A DNA stretch of 64,000 nucleotides from DATBFG01 sp036558645 (GTDB lineage: Bacteria; Acidobacteriota; Terriglobia; Terriglobales; Acidobacteriaceae): NCBI GenBank assembly GCA_036558645.1, contig DATBFG010000009.1, positions 5,964 to 69,963 on the forward strand. Reading direction: 5' to 3'. Shown one piece after another: positions 1 through 8,433 of the stretch. The notes under the pieces were generated by a model that saw nothing but the letters and a program-made list of their open reading frames with translations, did not search any database and had not been told where the DNA came from. Made by a program: the position numbers and the translations under genes. Each line of letters starts with the position of its first letter. Positions within the stretch are counted from its first letter, which is position 1.

Positions 1-1
1 G

Positions 2-289
2 GGATTGACTGCACCAATCGCGGAATATCCACATCCACCGGCGTCGGCGGTAGTCGGCGGATACGTCTATCGCGGTACAACCATCGCTGGTTTGGGAGGG
101 ATTTACCTGTTTGCCGATTATCTGCGGGGCATCATCTGGGGCCTGAAGCAGGTCTCGCAAACTCAGTGGAGTCCGACAGTGTTGCTGATGAGCGGAAAAA
201 TCATCAGCAGCTTTGGACGCGACCTGGCCGGAGAGTTGTACGTGCTGGATTATGGAACCGGAACTGTTTTTCGGATTGTTCCGGGATAA
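2..289 (+). CDS. C-terminal end of a PQQ-dependent sugar dehydrogenase-like protein (partial)
   Basis: The frame is open at the left window edge, so only the last ~95 residues are visible. They hold the blocks GGYVYRG, GIYLFADY and GIIWGL, which resemble the last blades of the glucose/sorbosone dehydrogenase (GSDH) beta-propeller family. Those enzymes are periplasmic quinoproteins that oxidise sugars with PQQ. The catalytic and cofactor-binding residues would lie to the left of the window and cannot be checked. It could instead be a non-catalytic propeller of the same fold. A strong hairpin follows 14 bases after the stop. The family call is moderate and the substrate is unknown. Confidence 0.6.
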   Translation, partial: GLTAPIAEYPHPPASAVVGGYVYRGTTIAGLGGIYLFADYLRGIIWGLKQVSQTQWSPTVLLMSGKIISSFGRDLAGELYVLDYGTGTVFRIVPG

Positions 290-302
290 ATAAGTAAAAA
301 AT

Positions 303-327
303 GAGGGTGGCTCAAACAGCCACCCTC
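303..327. terminator. Hairpin between convergent genes, likely bidirectional terminator
   Basis: A 10-bp perfect stem (303-312 with 318-327) encloses a 5-base loop. Read on the minus strand it is followed by a T-rich run (complement of 294-302), so it should end the TonB receptor transcript. On the plus strand it follows the stop at 289. Confidence 0.8.
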
Positions 328-341
328 TCTCGCTTCACAAA

Positions 342-2483
342 CTAGAAATGGATGGTGAAGGTACCATCCACGCGGCGATTGGTCATCAGGTAATACTGCG
401 CGTCACCCAACTCGCTCTCCGACACGGGATCGCGGCGGTCGCCGATGTTTCGAGCGTCTACGCGGACTTCCCAGCGAGGAGTGCGATATCCGGCGCTGAG
501 ATCCACTGTGACAAATCCATCGGCCAAGGCCGTGTTGCGCTTGTTGAGATAGCGGCTACCTGTGTAGTTCAAGCTGACGCCACCGAGAATTCCATGGTTC
601 GGTGTGTACATCAGCCCAGCGCTAACCAGGTTTCGCGCCGACATTTCCAAACGATTACCGGCAAGTTGAGTGGGAACGCCGTCGAAGTCCTGGACGAGGT
701 CGGTGAACGTGGCATCGTGGAAACTGTAAGTTGCACGCGCCATAATGTTGTTTCGGAAGTAGATGGCCGTCCCCGTCTCGAATCCCTTGAAGCTTTCTTC
801 CCCAGTATTGACGAGAGCAGGAAGGCCATTCACTTCAGTCGCGCTGACAAGATTGTTGAAGTGCATAAGGAACCCGGAAGCCTCAAATTCGACGCGGCGA
901 TCGAAGAGACGGCCTTTGATGCCACCCTCAACGCTGCGGGAAGTTTCAGGCTCAAGAATTCCCCCGCCTTCGCCACCCCCCTCTTCTTCTTCGCCGATGC
1001 CGAAGTCAATGGCGGCGGGCTTGAAGGTGTCGCGGTAGTTCACGAAGAGATCGACGGAGTCCTGACCCTGGCTCCAGGCATTGACCAACGCTCCGACACT
1101 GCCGCTGGCACGGACATTCGTTTGGCTATTGTGGTCGCTTGTGCCCTCTCCGGGATCGGCATTGTCGCGGCTTTCATCAGTAATGTTCAGGCGAATTCCG
1201 CCGCTGAGTTTGAACCGCTCAAACGGAGACCACTCTACCGAAGCATAGGGCCCAAAGAAGTTGCGGTAGTCGTCGATAGTGACGTCCAGTTCGTCCGGCT
1301 CTTCCACTTGGACTGCCCGCGCGCCATTAATCGGAACCGTGTAGTCGAAATCGGCTCCGTGTGCATTTCCGGTTCCATGCAGATAGTCGCCACCCACCAG
1401 AAAGGTCACCGAATGCGGAAGTTTCCAGGAAAGGTGTGAGTCCACATAGACGTCCGTGAGATTGATCTTTTCTCGCAGGCCGTGAGCATTGTCTGGAATA
1501 TCGTCGATCTCTCCGAGGAAGCCCCGGAAGATATCCTGACGGCTATGCGAGACAGAACCGGTGGTGGACCACTGTCCGCCAGCAGCACCTCGGTCGTAAC
1601 CCAACATGCCGGTGAAGCGATGGTCATTGAGGAAGGCTCCAGCGGGGTTCTGATTGGAGTCCACAGGAACGAGCGGCGAAAGTTCGTTTCCTTCACGGGG
1701 ACGCGGACTGGCCGGATCTTGGTCGAGCCAATTCATGTCGCCGTTGACCCAGAAGCGTCCGTCGGTTGTCTTGCGTGAGACACGGTACAGAGCATGTCCT
1801 CGAACGAACGAGGTGCGATCATCGTTGTAACCTTCTCGCTCGGCGTCCAATGTCAGGCGAGAAGACCAGTCTCCGGGCAGGGGAATGGGAGTAGAGAACA
1901 ATCCTCCGCCGCTACCGAAACTTCCACCATGCAGTGAAAGCGTGCGCTCGTCAGAAGCGGCATCCCGGTGGACGACGTGAATGACACCCACGAAAGACGT
2001 TGCGCCGTAGGTTACTGGAGCCGGGCCTCGCAGGACTTCGATGCGATCAAGGTCGTTCAAGTCGAGTGTCGTCAGGGCTGGATTAAAAGCGCCTCCCCAT
2101 GGAACTCCGTCGACGACGAGGAGAAAAGCGTCAAACTCTTTCAATCCCCAAAAATCAGGAACAGAGCTGGCGGGACCGGCGTCTCCACCGGGCGCGATTT
2201 CGACTCCTGTTGCCAACGCGAGGGCACTGCGCAAATCGCTGACTCCGCGAGAGCGTAGCTCATCGCCGTTAAAAACTTGTATTGCGGCCGGAACTTTCTC
2301 CGGCTCCTCCGGCAAACGAGTGGCAATGACCTCCACCTTTTGCTCGAGGCGTGGAATTTTTTGTTGCTGAGTCGTTTGCGAAGGTGCTTGGTTGGCCTGG
2401 GAAGCAGGTGCCGTCGTTTGGGCAGCTGCGAAGGAACTGCCGACAGCCAAGATGAGGGTGAGTAAAAATGTGCGGTATATCAT
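342..2483 (-). CDS. TonB-dependent outer-membrane receptor
   Basis: This 713-residue protein begins with a signal peptide (about residues 1-22, ending SSFAAAQ) and a Gln/Pro/Thr-rich linker. A plug domain follows (about 45-180) with VEVIATR, IQVFNGDEL, RIEVLRGPAPVTYGA and VIHV blocks typical of TonB receptors. The rest is a beta-barrel with many aromatic alternating strands and a C-terminal strand ending in Phe (TFTIHF), as outer-membrane assembly requires. Such proteins take up siderophores, cobalamin or glycans using TonB energy; nothing here fixes the ligand. A Gly/Glu-rich loop (EEEEGGGEGGG) is unusual and may be acidic and extracellular. The gene lies 93 bp downstream of the Rieske oxygenase on the same strand, so the two may be co-transcribed. 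Confidence 0.9.
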   Translation of the reverse strand: MIYRTFLLTLILAVGSSFAAAQTTAPASQANQAPSQTTQQQKIPRLEQKVEVIATRLPEEPEKVPAAIQVFNGDELRSRGVSDLRSALALATGVEIAPGGDAGPASSVPDFWGLKEFDAFLLVVDGVPWGGAFNPALTTLDLNDLDRIEVLRGPAPVTYGATSFVGVIHVVHRDAASDERTLSLHGGSFGSGGGLFSTPIPLPGDWSSRLTLDAEREGYNDDRTSFVRGHALYRVSRKTTDGRFWVNGDMNWLDQDPASPRPREGNELSPLVPVDSNQNPAGAFLNDHRFTGMLGYDRGAAGGQWSTTGSVSHSRQDIFRGFLGEIDDIPDNAHGLREKINLTDVYVDSHLSWKLPHSVTFLVGGDYLHGTGNAHGADFDYTVPINGARAVQVEEPDELDVTIDDYRNFFGPYASVEWSPFERFKLSGGIRLNITDESRDNADPGEGTSDHNSQTNVRASGSVGALVNAWSQGQDSVDLFVNYRDTFKPAAIDFGIGEEEEGGGEGGGILEPETSRSVEGGIKGRLFDRRVEFEASGFLMHFNNLVSATEVNGLPALVNTGEESFKGFETGTAIYFRNNIMARATYSFHDATFTDLVQDFDGVPTQLAGNRLEMSARNLVSAGLMYTPNHGILGGVSLNYTGSRYLNKRNTALADGFVTVDLSAGYRTPRWEVRVDARNIGDRRDPVSESELGDAQYYLMTNRRVDGTFTIHF

Positions 2484-2576
2484 GCCGGGAAGCTTAGGAA
2501 TGTAGCACGTGTACTACCATAGATAGTATTTGGAGAATGGTAGTAGGCACGGGGCGGCGCTGCTTTGGAGTGATTC

Positions 2577-3674
2577 CTATTTTGGAGGGGACTGCCGGTT
2601 CATCGCCAGTGCGTACATCCGGTGAAAGGCGTGTACGCCGTTTTCTTGCTTCACGCTATAACGGCCCCGTTCATAACTGCGAGAATGCAGATTTTTTTGC
2701 ACGGTTTCGCAGATTCGCACATCTTCGACTTGAATCTCGTCGCTGAACTTCACTGAGGAGCGGGCAGCTTCGGTGCCCAGATTCTCTGCCGGCAAGTACC
2801 ACTCGAAAATTGCCAGCGAGCGATCAGCGTCGATAGGCAGGACGATGTTGAGCGAGACGTTGTCGGGGTAGCAGTTGAGCATCCAGTTGGGGAAAATCCA
2901 GAAGTAGTCGGTGGTGAGATCTTCGCGAGCTTCCTGGTAACGGCGAGGAGTGGCATCCCCTGGCTGAGCACCGCGAATAGGGCTGAACTGGCGGACATAG
3001 TTCGGATATGGCTCGACCGTATAAGCGTTGTAGTCGAGTTCGCGGTTGAGACTGGGGTGAACGCTGGGGAGATGGTATCCCTCGAGGTAGTTGTCGACGT
3101 AGGTCTTCCAGTTGCACTTCATGTCATAGGTCCGGCGCTCGAAGAGCTTCATGCGATCGAGGCCGAAACGGCCGGCTTGGCGAGGAAGATGGCCGAAGCT
3201 TTCGAGAAGGGGCAGGGCGTTGTTGTCAAGATTCACAAAGATGAGATTGGACCACTCTTCGACGCGTACGGGCCGGAGAGAGAAATCGGCGGCCCGGAAG
3301 CCCGGCTGCCCTTCGAACTCGGGGGCGGAAATCAGCGACCCGTCGAGGTTGTAGGTCCAGCCGTGATAGCCGCAGCGGAAGAGCTTGCGCGAGCCGCAGC
3401 CTTCGGCCGGCGGTCCAGCGCGGTGGCGACACACGTTATAGAAGCAGCGAAGTTCGCCTTGGAGTCCGCGAGCGATCAGCAGAGACTCACCGCACAAGTC
3501 GGAGGTAAAGAAGTCGCCGGGATTAACGATCTGGTGGGCGTGTCCGACGACCTGCCAGGAACGGGCGAAAACACGATCCTTTTCGAGGTAAGCGACTTCC
3601 GGATCGACATAATATTGTGCCGGAACGGACCAGGCGACGGATATGTCGGAGTGGATGTCGAAAGGAGTGGCCAT
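2577..3674 (-). CDS. Rieske non-heme iron oxygenase, alpha subunit-like
   Basis: This 365-residue protein has the two-domain layout of ring-hydroxylating oxygenase large subunits. The Rieske [2Fe-2S] site is visible as C82-x-H84 and C101-x2-H104. The mononuclear iron site is marked by DNYLEGYHLPSVH, with H201 and H206. These enzymes use NAD(P)H-derived electrons to hydroxylate or demethylate substrates. The sequence is closer in feel to the choline monooxygenase/demethylase branch than to biphenyl dioxygenases, but the substrate cannot be read. No beta subunit, ferredoxin or reductase gene is adjacent, so electron partners must be elsewhere. The ATG start at 3674 is clear. The TonB receptor lies downstream on the same strand. 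Confidence 0.88.
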   Translation of the reverse strand: MATPFDIHSDISVAWSVPAQYYVDPEVAYLEKDRVFARSWQVVGHAHQIVNPGDFFTSDLCGESLLIARGLQGELRCFYNVCRHRAGPPAEGCGSRKLFRCGYHGWTYNLDGSLISAPEFEGQPGFRAADFSLRPVRVEEWSNLIFVNLDNNALPLLESFGHLPRQAGRFGLDRMKLFERRTYDMKCNWKTYVDNYLEGYHLPSVHPSLNRELDYNAYTVEPYPNYVRQFSPIRGAQPGDATPRRYQEAREDLTTDYFWIFPNWMLNCYPDNVSLNIVLPIDADRSLAIFEWYLPAENLGTEAARSSVKFSDEIQVEDVRICETVQKNLHSRSYERGRYSVKQENGVHAFHRMYALAMNRQSPPK

Positions 3675-4061
3675 AGCGTGCGGAGGTCATTGTAAGGCAC
3701 AAGTTGATAGAAGCCGAAAATGCGCGGGAAACACTTCGATGCAAGAAATAGAGCTGCTTGCGTTCCAGATCGAAACGAGGGCCGTCCGGATTCCCGAACT
3801 GGCAAGGCAAGACTGGAAAAATGGAGTGACGGAAGTTGTCATAACTGGAGACAAAACGCGGCAAACAGACGCACTTGGGCAAGGTGGTTGGGAGTGACCC
3901 ATAGTGACCTTTGAGTGATGGTTCGATGAAAAGAAAGAATCAGGACTTCTGGAATCCATGCCCTTGGTAACTAGGGCGAATGGCCGATAAAATGCGAATA
4001 TACGGGGCAATCGGGTCTGATTAAGACCAGAATCTGCAAAATGGAGAAGAGGGAAAACGAG
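3675..4061. other. Intergenic region upstream of the first pilin gene
   Basis: This 387-base stretch separates the divergent Rieske and pilin genes. Frames in it have no recognisable product and poor starts. Its right end holds a candidate promoter (3964-3993). I see no riboswitch or RNA gene. Confidence 0.5.
3964..3993 (+). promoter_or_regulatory. Candidate sigma-70-type promoter for the first pilin gene
   Basis: TTGGTA at 3964-3969 and TAAAAT at 3988-3993 are separated by 18 bases. The -35 matches consensus at 4 of 6 positions and the -10 at 5 of 6. Transcription would start near 4000, giving a leader of about 60 bases. Candidate by inspection only. Confidence 0.35.
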
Positions 4062-4604
4062 ATGCGGAAACAGAAGGGTTTTTCATTAATTGAGTTGCTG
4101 ATTGTGGTGGCGATCATCCTGATCATCGCTGCGATCGCAATCCCGAACTTGCTGCGTGCGCGTATTGCGGCCAACGAGTCGTCTGCCGTCAGCTCAGTTC
4201 GTACCATTAACACTGCGCAGGTTACATACCAGTCCGCTTATCCGACATTCGGGTATGCGAACGTCCTGAGTCAGCTTGGTCCTGGCGGACCGGGATCTGT
4301 CTGCCCGGCTGGCGGACCTACCCAGACCAACTCTTGCTTGATCGACAGCGTTCTGGCGAATGCTACCAGCGGCGCGAATGCTAAGAGCGGTTATTACTTC
4401 GCCCTGGCTGCTGCGGCCGGTGCAGGTACGACTCTTATCACTCAGTACACGGTTGGCACGGTGCCTGCGGGCTTCAACAACACGGGTGTACGCGACTTCT
4501 GCTCGAACGAAGACGCGGTCGTGATGTTTGCTCCTGGCGCTTCTGGTGCGACCCCGGTTGGTATCGGTGGTTGCGTCCAGCCCGCTTACCTGCCACTGCA
4601 GTAA
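4062..4604 (+). CDS. pilA: Type IV pilin (PilA-like), first copy
   Basis: A short basic leader (MRKQKG) is followed by F-S-L-I-E, the prepilin peptidase site with Glu at +5, and a long hydrophobic alpha-1 helix. The start at 4062 is preferred over an in-frame ATG at 4041 because a purine-rich GAGAAGAGGG site lies just upstream and the leader then has normal length. The mature domain has two Cys pairs (region CPAGGPTQTNSC and a C-terminal FCSNED...GGC), likely disulfide loops as in pilin D-regions. Known role: major subunit of type IV pili or a related fibre, exported and assembled by the PilB/PilC/PilMNO machinery encoded at 10-16.7 kb. A strong terminator at 4626-4658 suggests a highly expressed single-gene unit. 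Confidence 0.92.
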   Translation: MRKQKGFSLIELLIVVAIILIIAAIAIPNLLRARIAANESSAVSSVRTINTAQVTYQSAYPTFGYANVLSQLGPGGPGSVCPAGGPTQTNSCLIDSVLANATSGANAKSGYYFALAAAAGAGTTLITQYTVGTVPAGFNNTGVRDFCSNEDAVVMFAPGASGATPVGIGGCVQPAYLPLQ

Positions 4605-4625
4605 GGCAAGTAAGTCTTAACTATC

Positions 4626-4658
4626 AAAGAGCACCGGATGCGAATCCGGTGCTCTTTT
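4626..4658 (+). terminator. Rho-independent terminator after the first pilin gene
   Basis: An 11-bp perfect GC-rich stem (4629-4639 with 4644-4654) has a short loop and is followed by TTTTCTTTT. Flanking A and T runs extend the stem by 3 bp. It lies 22 bases after the stop. Confidence 0.93.
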
Positions 4659-4660
4659 CT

Positions 4661-4956
4661 TTTGTCCCACTTTCGATTCGGTCCTGGCTCAGTCCGGCCC
4701 CATTCATCTCATCTTGCTTCTTCGCATGAGACGGATTTTCGGATTGTGCGCCTTCGCCCGTCAGGATTTGTCTGCCTTAATGACAATTTGTGTCGATATG
4801 GCACGGGCGGGTGGAAGTTCTGTCACCTGAGCCACCTAGGTGCTTGATTTCAAACGGCTATCGGTGTGACTCGCGATAGTAATAACGGAGCACTGGATGG
4901 CCAGCAAAGTGCAATTGAGTAGATGTCAAACAACAGCAGTTAATAGGAACACTGCA
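4661..4956. other. Leader region between the two pilin genes
   Basis: About 300 bases without a convincing gene. An in-frame ATG at 4897 could extend the second pilin by 20 residues, but this would give an abnormal prepilin leader. The region should contain the promoter and long leader of the second pilin gene, as a terminator lies on each side of that gene. No convincing promoter boxes were found. Confidence 0.4.
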
Positions 4957-5466
4957 ATGAACCGAACAAAAGGTTTCTCGCTCATCGAGCTGCTGATCGT
5001 TGTGGCGATCATCCTGATCATCGCCGCGATGGCAATCCCTAATCTGCTACGCGCCCGGATTGCTGCCAATGAAGCTTCAGCAGCCAATTCGATACGTAAG
5101 ATTTCAACGGCCGAAGTTGCTTACAGCACGACTTATCCGACTATCGGATACGCATTACAACTGTCGCATCTTGGCGGAACGCTACCATGCACCCCGGCGG
5201 CGACTAGCGCTTGCATCCTGGACTCGGTTCTTTCCAGCGGAACCAAGGAGGGATATCAGTTTGTTGCTGTCGGCGTACCAACCGGCGGGGCGTCGACGAA
5301 CACGACGTACACGGCGGGATCTGCTCCCTTGTCGTACAACGTCAGCGGTGTACGGAACTTCTGCATGATCACTGATGGCGTGTTGCGCAGCCTGAATCCC
5401 GCAGGGCCGGGAACGCCTCCAGCCAACAATGTGGCTACGTGCCAGGCTTATCCAACAGCACAATAA
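4957..5466 (+). CDS. pilA: Type IV pilin (PilA-like), second copy
   Basis: This is a 169-residue prepilin with leader MNRTKG, cleavage at G/F-S-L-I-E and an N-terminal helix almost identical to the first pilin, including AIPNLLRARIAAN. The C-terminal head differs clearly. Start 4957 is chosen because AGGA lies 7 bases upstream and the leader length matches the first copy. The Cys pattern is conserved: CTPAATSAC in the loop, then two Cys near the end. The pair looks like an old tandem duplication with a diverged surface domain, either for alternative pilins or for a major/minor pair. A separate terminator follows. Confidence 0.9.
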   Translation: MNRTKGFSLIELLIVVAIILIIAAMAIPNLLRARIAANEASAANSIRKISTAEVAYSTTYPTIGYALQLSHLGGTLPCTPAATSACILDSVLSSGTKEGYQFVAVGVPTGGASTNTTYTAGSAPLSYNVSGVRNFCMITDGVLRSLNPAGPGTPPANNVATCQAYPTAQ

Positions 5467-5509
5467 TTGGGGTTTGGCGAGTGACTCGGGGGAGGGTCAT
5501 GAGCCGAGT

Positions 5510-5536
5510 GGCCGGGACGAGAGTCCCGGCCTTTTT
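5510..5536 (+). terminator. Rho-independent terminator after the second pilin gene
   Basis: A 9-bp perfect stem (5510-5518 with 5523-5531) and GAGA tetraloop are followed directly by five T residues. It ends the pilin unit before the ABC transporter operon. Confidence 0.93.
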
Positions 5537-5630
5537 ACTTTGGTAACTCCATCTTCTGTACTCCTTGATGAACCATGGCTGCAAACTTCCATATAATTTT
5601 AGGCGTCCAAATTCAAGCTACATTGTCCGC

Positions 5631-6572
5631 ATGCCAGCTATTGAGATCCTGGGACTCGAGAAAACCTATTTAACGGGCTTTTGGCGAAAGCGCCCTAAGC
5701 AGGCGTTGAAGCCACTTCACTTGTCGGTGGAGGAGGGCGAGATCTTCGGGTTTCTTGGTCCGAACGGCGCTGGAAAAACCACGACACTCAAGCTGCTCAT
5801 GGGACTCGTCTTCCCGACCTCGGGAACGGCCCGGATTCTGGACAGAGAGATACACGATCCACTGGTGAAGGCGCAAATTGGCTTCCTGCCCGAGCAGCCT
5901 TATTTCTACGACTACCTGACGGCACGCGAGCTTCTCGATTACTACGGGCAACTGTCCAGGGTAGCGGCAAGGGATCGGCCACGAAAGATTGAAAGTGTAC
6001 TTGCTCAAGTTGGTTTGGCAGATGCCGGTAATCTGCAGTTGCGCAAGTTCTCGAAAGGAATGCTGCAGCGCGTAGGCATCGCGCAGGCCATTCTGCACGA
6101 TCCTAGACTTGTCTTCTTCGACGAGCCGATGTCCGGACTTGATCCAATGGGGCGCCGCGAAGTGCGCGACCTGATGGAGGAATTAAAGCAAGCGGGAAAG
6201 ACGGTATTTTTCTCGACGCATATTCTTTCAGACGCAGAGGCACTTTGCGATCGAGTAGCGATTATTCATGGTGGCGAGTTGCGCGGCGTAGGAGCGATTC
6301 CCGAGCTAACCTCGAGCGTTCACGGAAAGGTAGAAGTGGTCTGGCAGGGCACGCGAATTCCAGCGTCGTTGCACGCCATGGGGGCCGAGTGTCATGTGAG
6401 CGCTGATTCGGTACGGGCCATTATTCCGGAAGAAAGGCAAGAGCAGACCATCGATGCATTGCGACACGAAAATATGAGGCTCGTCTCGATCGTGCCGTTG
6501 CGCAGTTCTCTTGAAGATTACTATCTGCAAAAGCTAAAACCGAATGGAGTGGCCGCGGGAGCGGAACGATGA
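5631..6572 (+). CDS. ABC transporter ATP-binding protein
   Basis: The 313-residue ATPase has Walker A GPNGAGKTTT (about residues 45-54), a Q-loop in FLPEQPYFYDYLTARE, a signature motif in the variant form FSKGM, Walker B LVFFDEP and the switch His in FFSTHIL. A ~90-residue C-terminal extension follows, as in CcmA/NatA-type exporters. The start is placed at 5631 (MPAIEILGLEKTY), where family similarity begins; an in-frame ATG at 5565 would add 22 unlikely residues. Its stop overlaps the next start (ATGA), so it is coupled to the permease at 6569. It would power export of an unknown substrate across the inner membrane. Confidence 0.92.
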   Translation: MPAIEILGLEKTYLTGFWRKRPKQALKPLHLSVEEGEIFGFLGPNGAGKTTTLKLLMGLVFPTSGTARILDREIHDPLVKAQIGFLPEQPYFYDYLTARELLDYYGQLSRVAARDRPRKIESVLAQVGLADAGNLQLRKFSKGMLQRVGIAQAILHDPRLVFFDEPMSGLDPMGRREVRDLMEELKQAGKTVFFSTHILSDAEALCDRVAIIHGGELRGVGAIPELTSSVHGKVEVVWQGTRIPASLHAMGAECHVSADSVRAIIPEERQEQTIDALRHENMRLVSIVPLRSSLEDYYLQKLKPNGVAAGAER

Positions 6573-7345
6573 ACACCAGCATCGCACACATTGCCCGCAA
6601 CACTTTTCGCGAAGCCGTACGCGACCGCGTGCTTTATAACCTAATCGCATTCGCGCTGCTGATGACCGGAGCGGCCGTTCTGATCGGGCGCATTTCAATC
6701 GGCATCGAGAGACTGGTTGTCATTAATCTGGGGCTTACAGCGGTATCGCTGTTCGGAATTGTGATTGCCATTTTTATCGGCATTGGGCTGGTTTCCAAAG
6801 AAATTGAAAAACGTACGTTGTACACGGTCCTTTCGCGCCCGGTGAGGCGCTGGGAGTTCATCGTAGGCAAGTTTCTTGGGCTGGCAGGCACGTTGGTGGT
6901 GAACACCTTCTTCATGGCCATTGGAGTGTTCGCTGCCCTGCTCTATGTCGCGCATCACTTCGAGGGTAGCGATGCCTGGGTGCTGGTGGCGCTGTATTTC
7001 ATTATTCTGCAGTTTTTGATCATTACCGCGCTGGCCCTGCTGTTCTCTTCGTTTTCCTCGCCGTTGCTCGCGGCGGTTTTTGCATTCTCAATGTTTGTGA
7101 TCGGCACCTTTTCCGAGGATCTGCGTGGCTTTGCCGGATTGACGGAAGGGTTCACCCGTTGGCTGACGATGGGCGTGGCATACCTGGTGCCGAATTTTTC
7201 CGCACTGAACGTGATCAGTTCGGTCGCGCACCAGCAACCGGTGGAAGGACGTCTTATCCTCTACAACACTGCGTATGCGTTGTGCTATGCGGTGGTCGCG
7301 CTGTCAGGAGCGGTGCTGGTGTTTGAGCGCCGAAATCTTAAGTGA
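6569..7345 (+). CDS. ABC transporter permease (ABC-2 type)
   Basis: This 258-residue protein has about six hydrophobic segments and the ABC-2 hallmark after the first two helices: KEIEKRTLYTVLSRPVRRWEF, the coupling region seen in NosY/ABC-2 membrane subunits. The start overlaps the ATPase stop and its own stop overlaps the next gene, so the three form one translationally coupled unit. The substrate is unknown. Confidence 0.88.
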   Translation: MNTSIAHIARNTFREAVRDRVLYNLIAFALLMTGAAVLIGRISIGIERLVVINLGLTAVSLFGIVIAIFIGIGLVSKEIEKRTLYTVLSRPVRRWEFIVGKFLGLAGTLVVNTFFMAIGVFAALLYVAHHFEGSDAWVLVALYFIILQFLIITALALLFSSFSSPLLAAVFAFSMFVIGTFSEDLRGFAGLTEGFTRWLTMGVAYLVPNFSALNVISSVAHQQPVEGRLILYNTAYALCYAVVALSGAVLVFERRNLK

Positions 7346-8271
7346 ACTCCACCCAAAAAGTAAGCTGGGTTGCCGGCGCCTTGCTGATTGGGTGCATGGC
7401 GACATCTATTCCACTGTTGCGACAAATGGATGCCATGCGCTCCGGATCCAGCCTCGAAGAAGTGCTCTACATTCCGTCGGGAAAAGTGCTCAAGCGCATG
7501 AGCCTGGGATACGAAGGGCTGCTCGCTGATGTCTACTGGACACGCGCCGTGCAGTATTTCGGAGATCGTCATCGCACCGGCGCGAAGGAATATGCGCTAC
7601 TGGGGCCGCTGCTAGAGATCACGACCAGTTTGGACCCGCATCTTCTGGTGGCGTACGACTACGGATGCACGTTTTTGTCACCGCCACCACCGAACGGAGC
7701 TGGGCAACCAGCGCGTGCAATCAAGTTGACGAAGTATGGAATCCAACACAATCCGAACGAGTGGAAGTTGTACTACCAGCTCGGATTCATCAACTACATG
7801 GATCTGCATGACTACGCTGCCGCCGCCCAGGCATTTAACGAGGGGTCCAAAGTTCCAAATGCTCATCCTTTTCTAAAGGTTCTGGCGGCACAGATGGCAG
7901 AGCATGCGGGGGAACGGCAAACTGCGTTCATGTTGTGGTCTGCTGCCTACCAGACGGCGACAGAGAGTTCGATCAAGGCGAATGCAGCGGCGCACATTCG
8001 CGCGCTGCAGGTAGACGAAGACGTGAGCACGCTTGAGCGCATGGTAACGGCCTATCGGCAAAAGATTGGGCGTTTGCCGATAAGCTTTGATGAACTACAT
8101 GCAACTGGATTGCTGAGAAGTACGCCGGTCGATCCGCTGGGACATCCGTACAAGCTGATGGCAGATGGACGAATTGAAGTCGCCACTCCAGATGACCTGC
8201 CGTTCATAACGAAGGGTATTCCTCCCGGATACAAGCCTGCAGATGTGCCAAAGTTCTTGCCCACGGACTAG
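7342..8271 (+). CDS. Membrane-anchored helical-repeat (TPR-like) protein of unknown function
   Basis: This 309-residue protein starts with GTG inside the permease stop. It has one N-terminal hydrophobic segment (about residues 8-25), so most of it should face the periplasm or be exported. The middle is alpha-helical with alternating Trp/Tyr/Ala positions like TPR repeats (WKLYYQLGFINYMDLHDYAA, FMLWSAAY). The last ~60 residues contain AYRQKIGRLPISFDEL and DPLGHPYKL, resembling the C-terminal part of GspG-like pseudopilins (DPWG-x-PY), yet there is no prepilin leader. Tight coupling to the ABC transporter suggests an accessory role in the same process. I do not recognise a named family. Confidence 0.75.
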   Translation: MNSTQKVSWVAGALLIGCMATSIPLLRQMDAMRSGSSLEEVLYIPSGKVLKRMSLGYEGLLADVYWTRAVQYFGDRHRTGAKEYALLGPLLEITTSLDPHLLVAYDYGCTFLSPPPPNGAGQPARAIKLTKYGIQHNPNEWKLYYQLGFINYMDLHDYAAAAQAFNEGSKVPNAHPFLKVLAAQMAEHAGERQTAFMLWSAAYQTATESSIKANAAAHIRALQVDEDVSTLERMVTAYRQKIGRLPISFDELHATGLLRSTPVDPLGHPYKLMADGRIEVATPDDLPFITKGIPPGYKPADVPKFLPTD

Positions 8272-8433
8272 AAGCAGTCGTCAGCTATCAGTCGTCAGTC
8301 AAACATATAAAGAAAGCAACGGCGAATGTTCATCGGCAAGCGAAGCAGGTCTTCCGCTGCGCTCGGCTGGCACCTAGCGTTCTACGGATGACTGCTTCCA
8401 TTGAACTGCCGCACGTCTGATTCCGGTTAACAT

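Noticed and set aside
348..1439. Long plus-strand open frame (363 codons) opposite the TonB receptor
   Set aside because: It is the shadow of a clear receptor with plug and barrel signatures; the frame has no recognisable domain.
4798..4820. Sigma-54-like promoter (TGGCACGGG...) before the second pilin
   Set aside because: The -24 half is good but the expected GC of the -12 element is absent at correct spacing.
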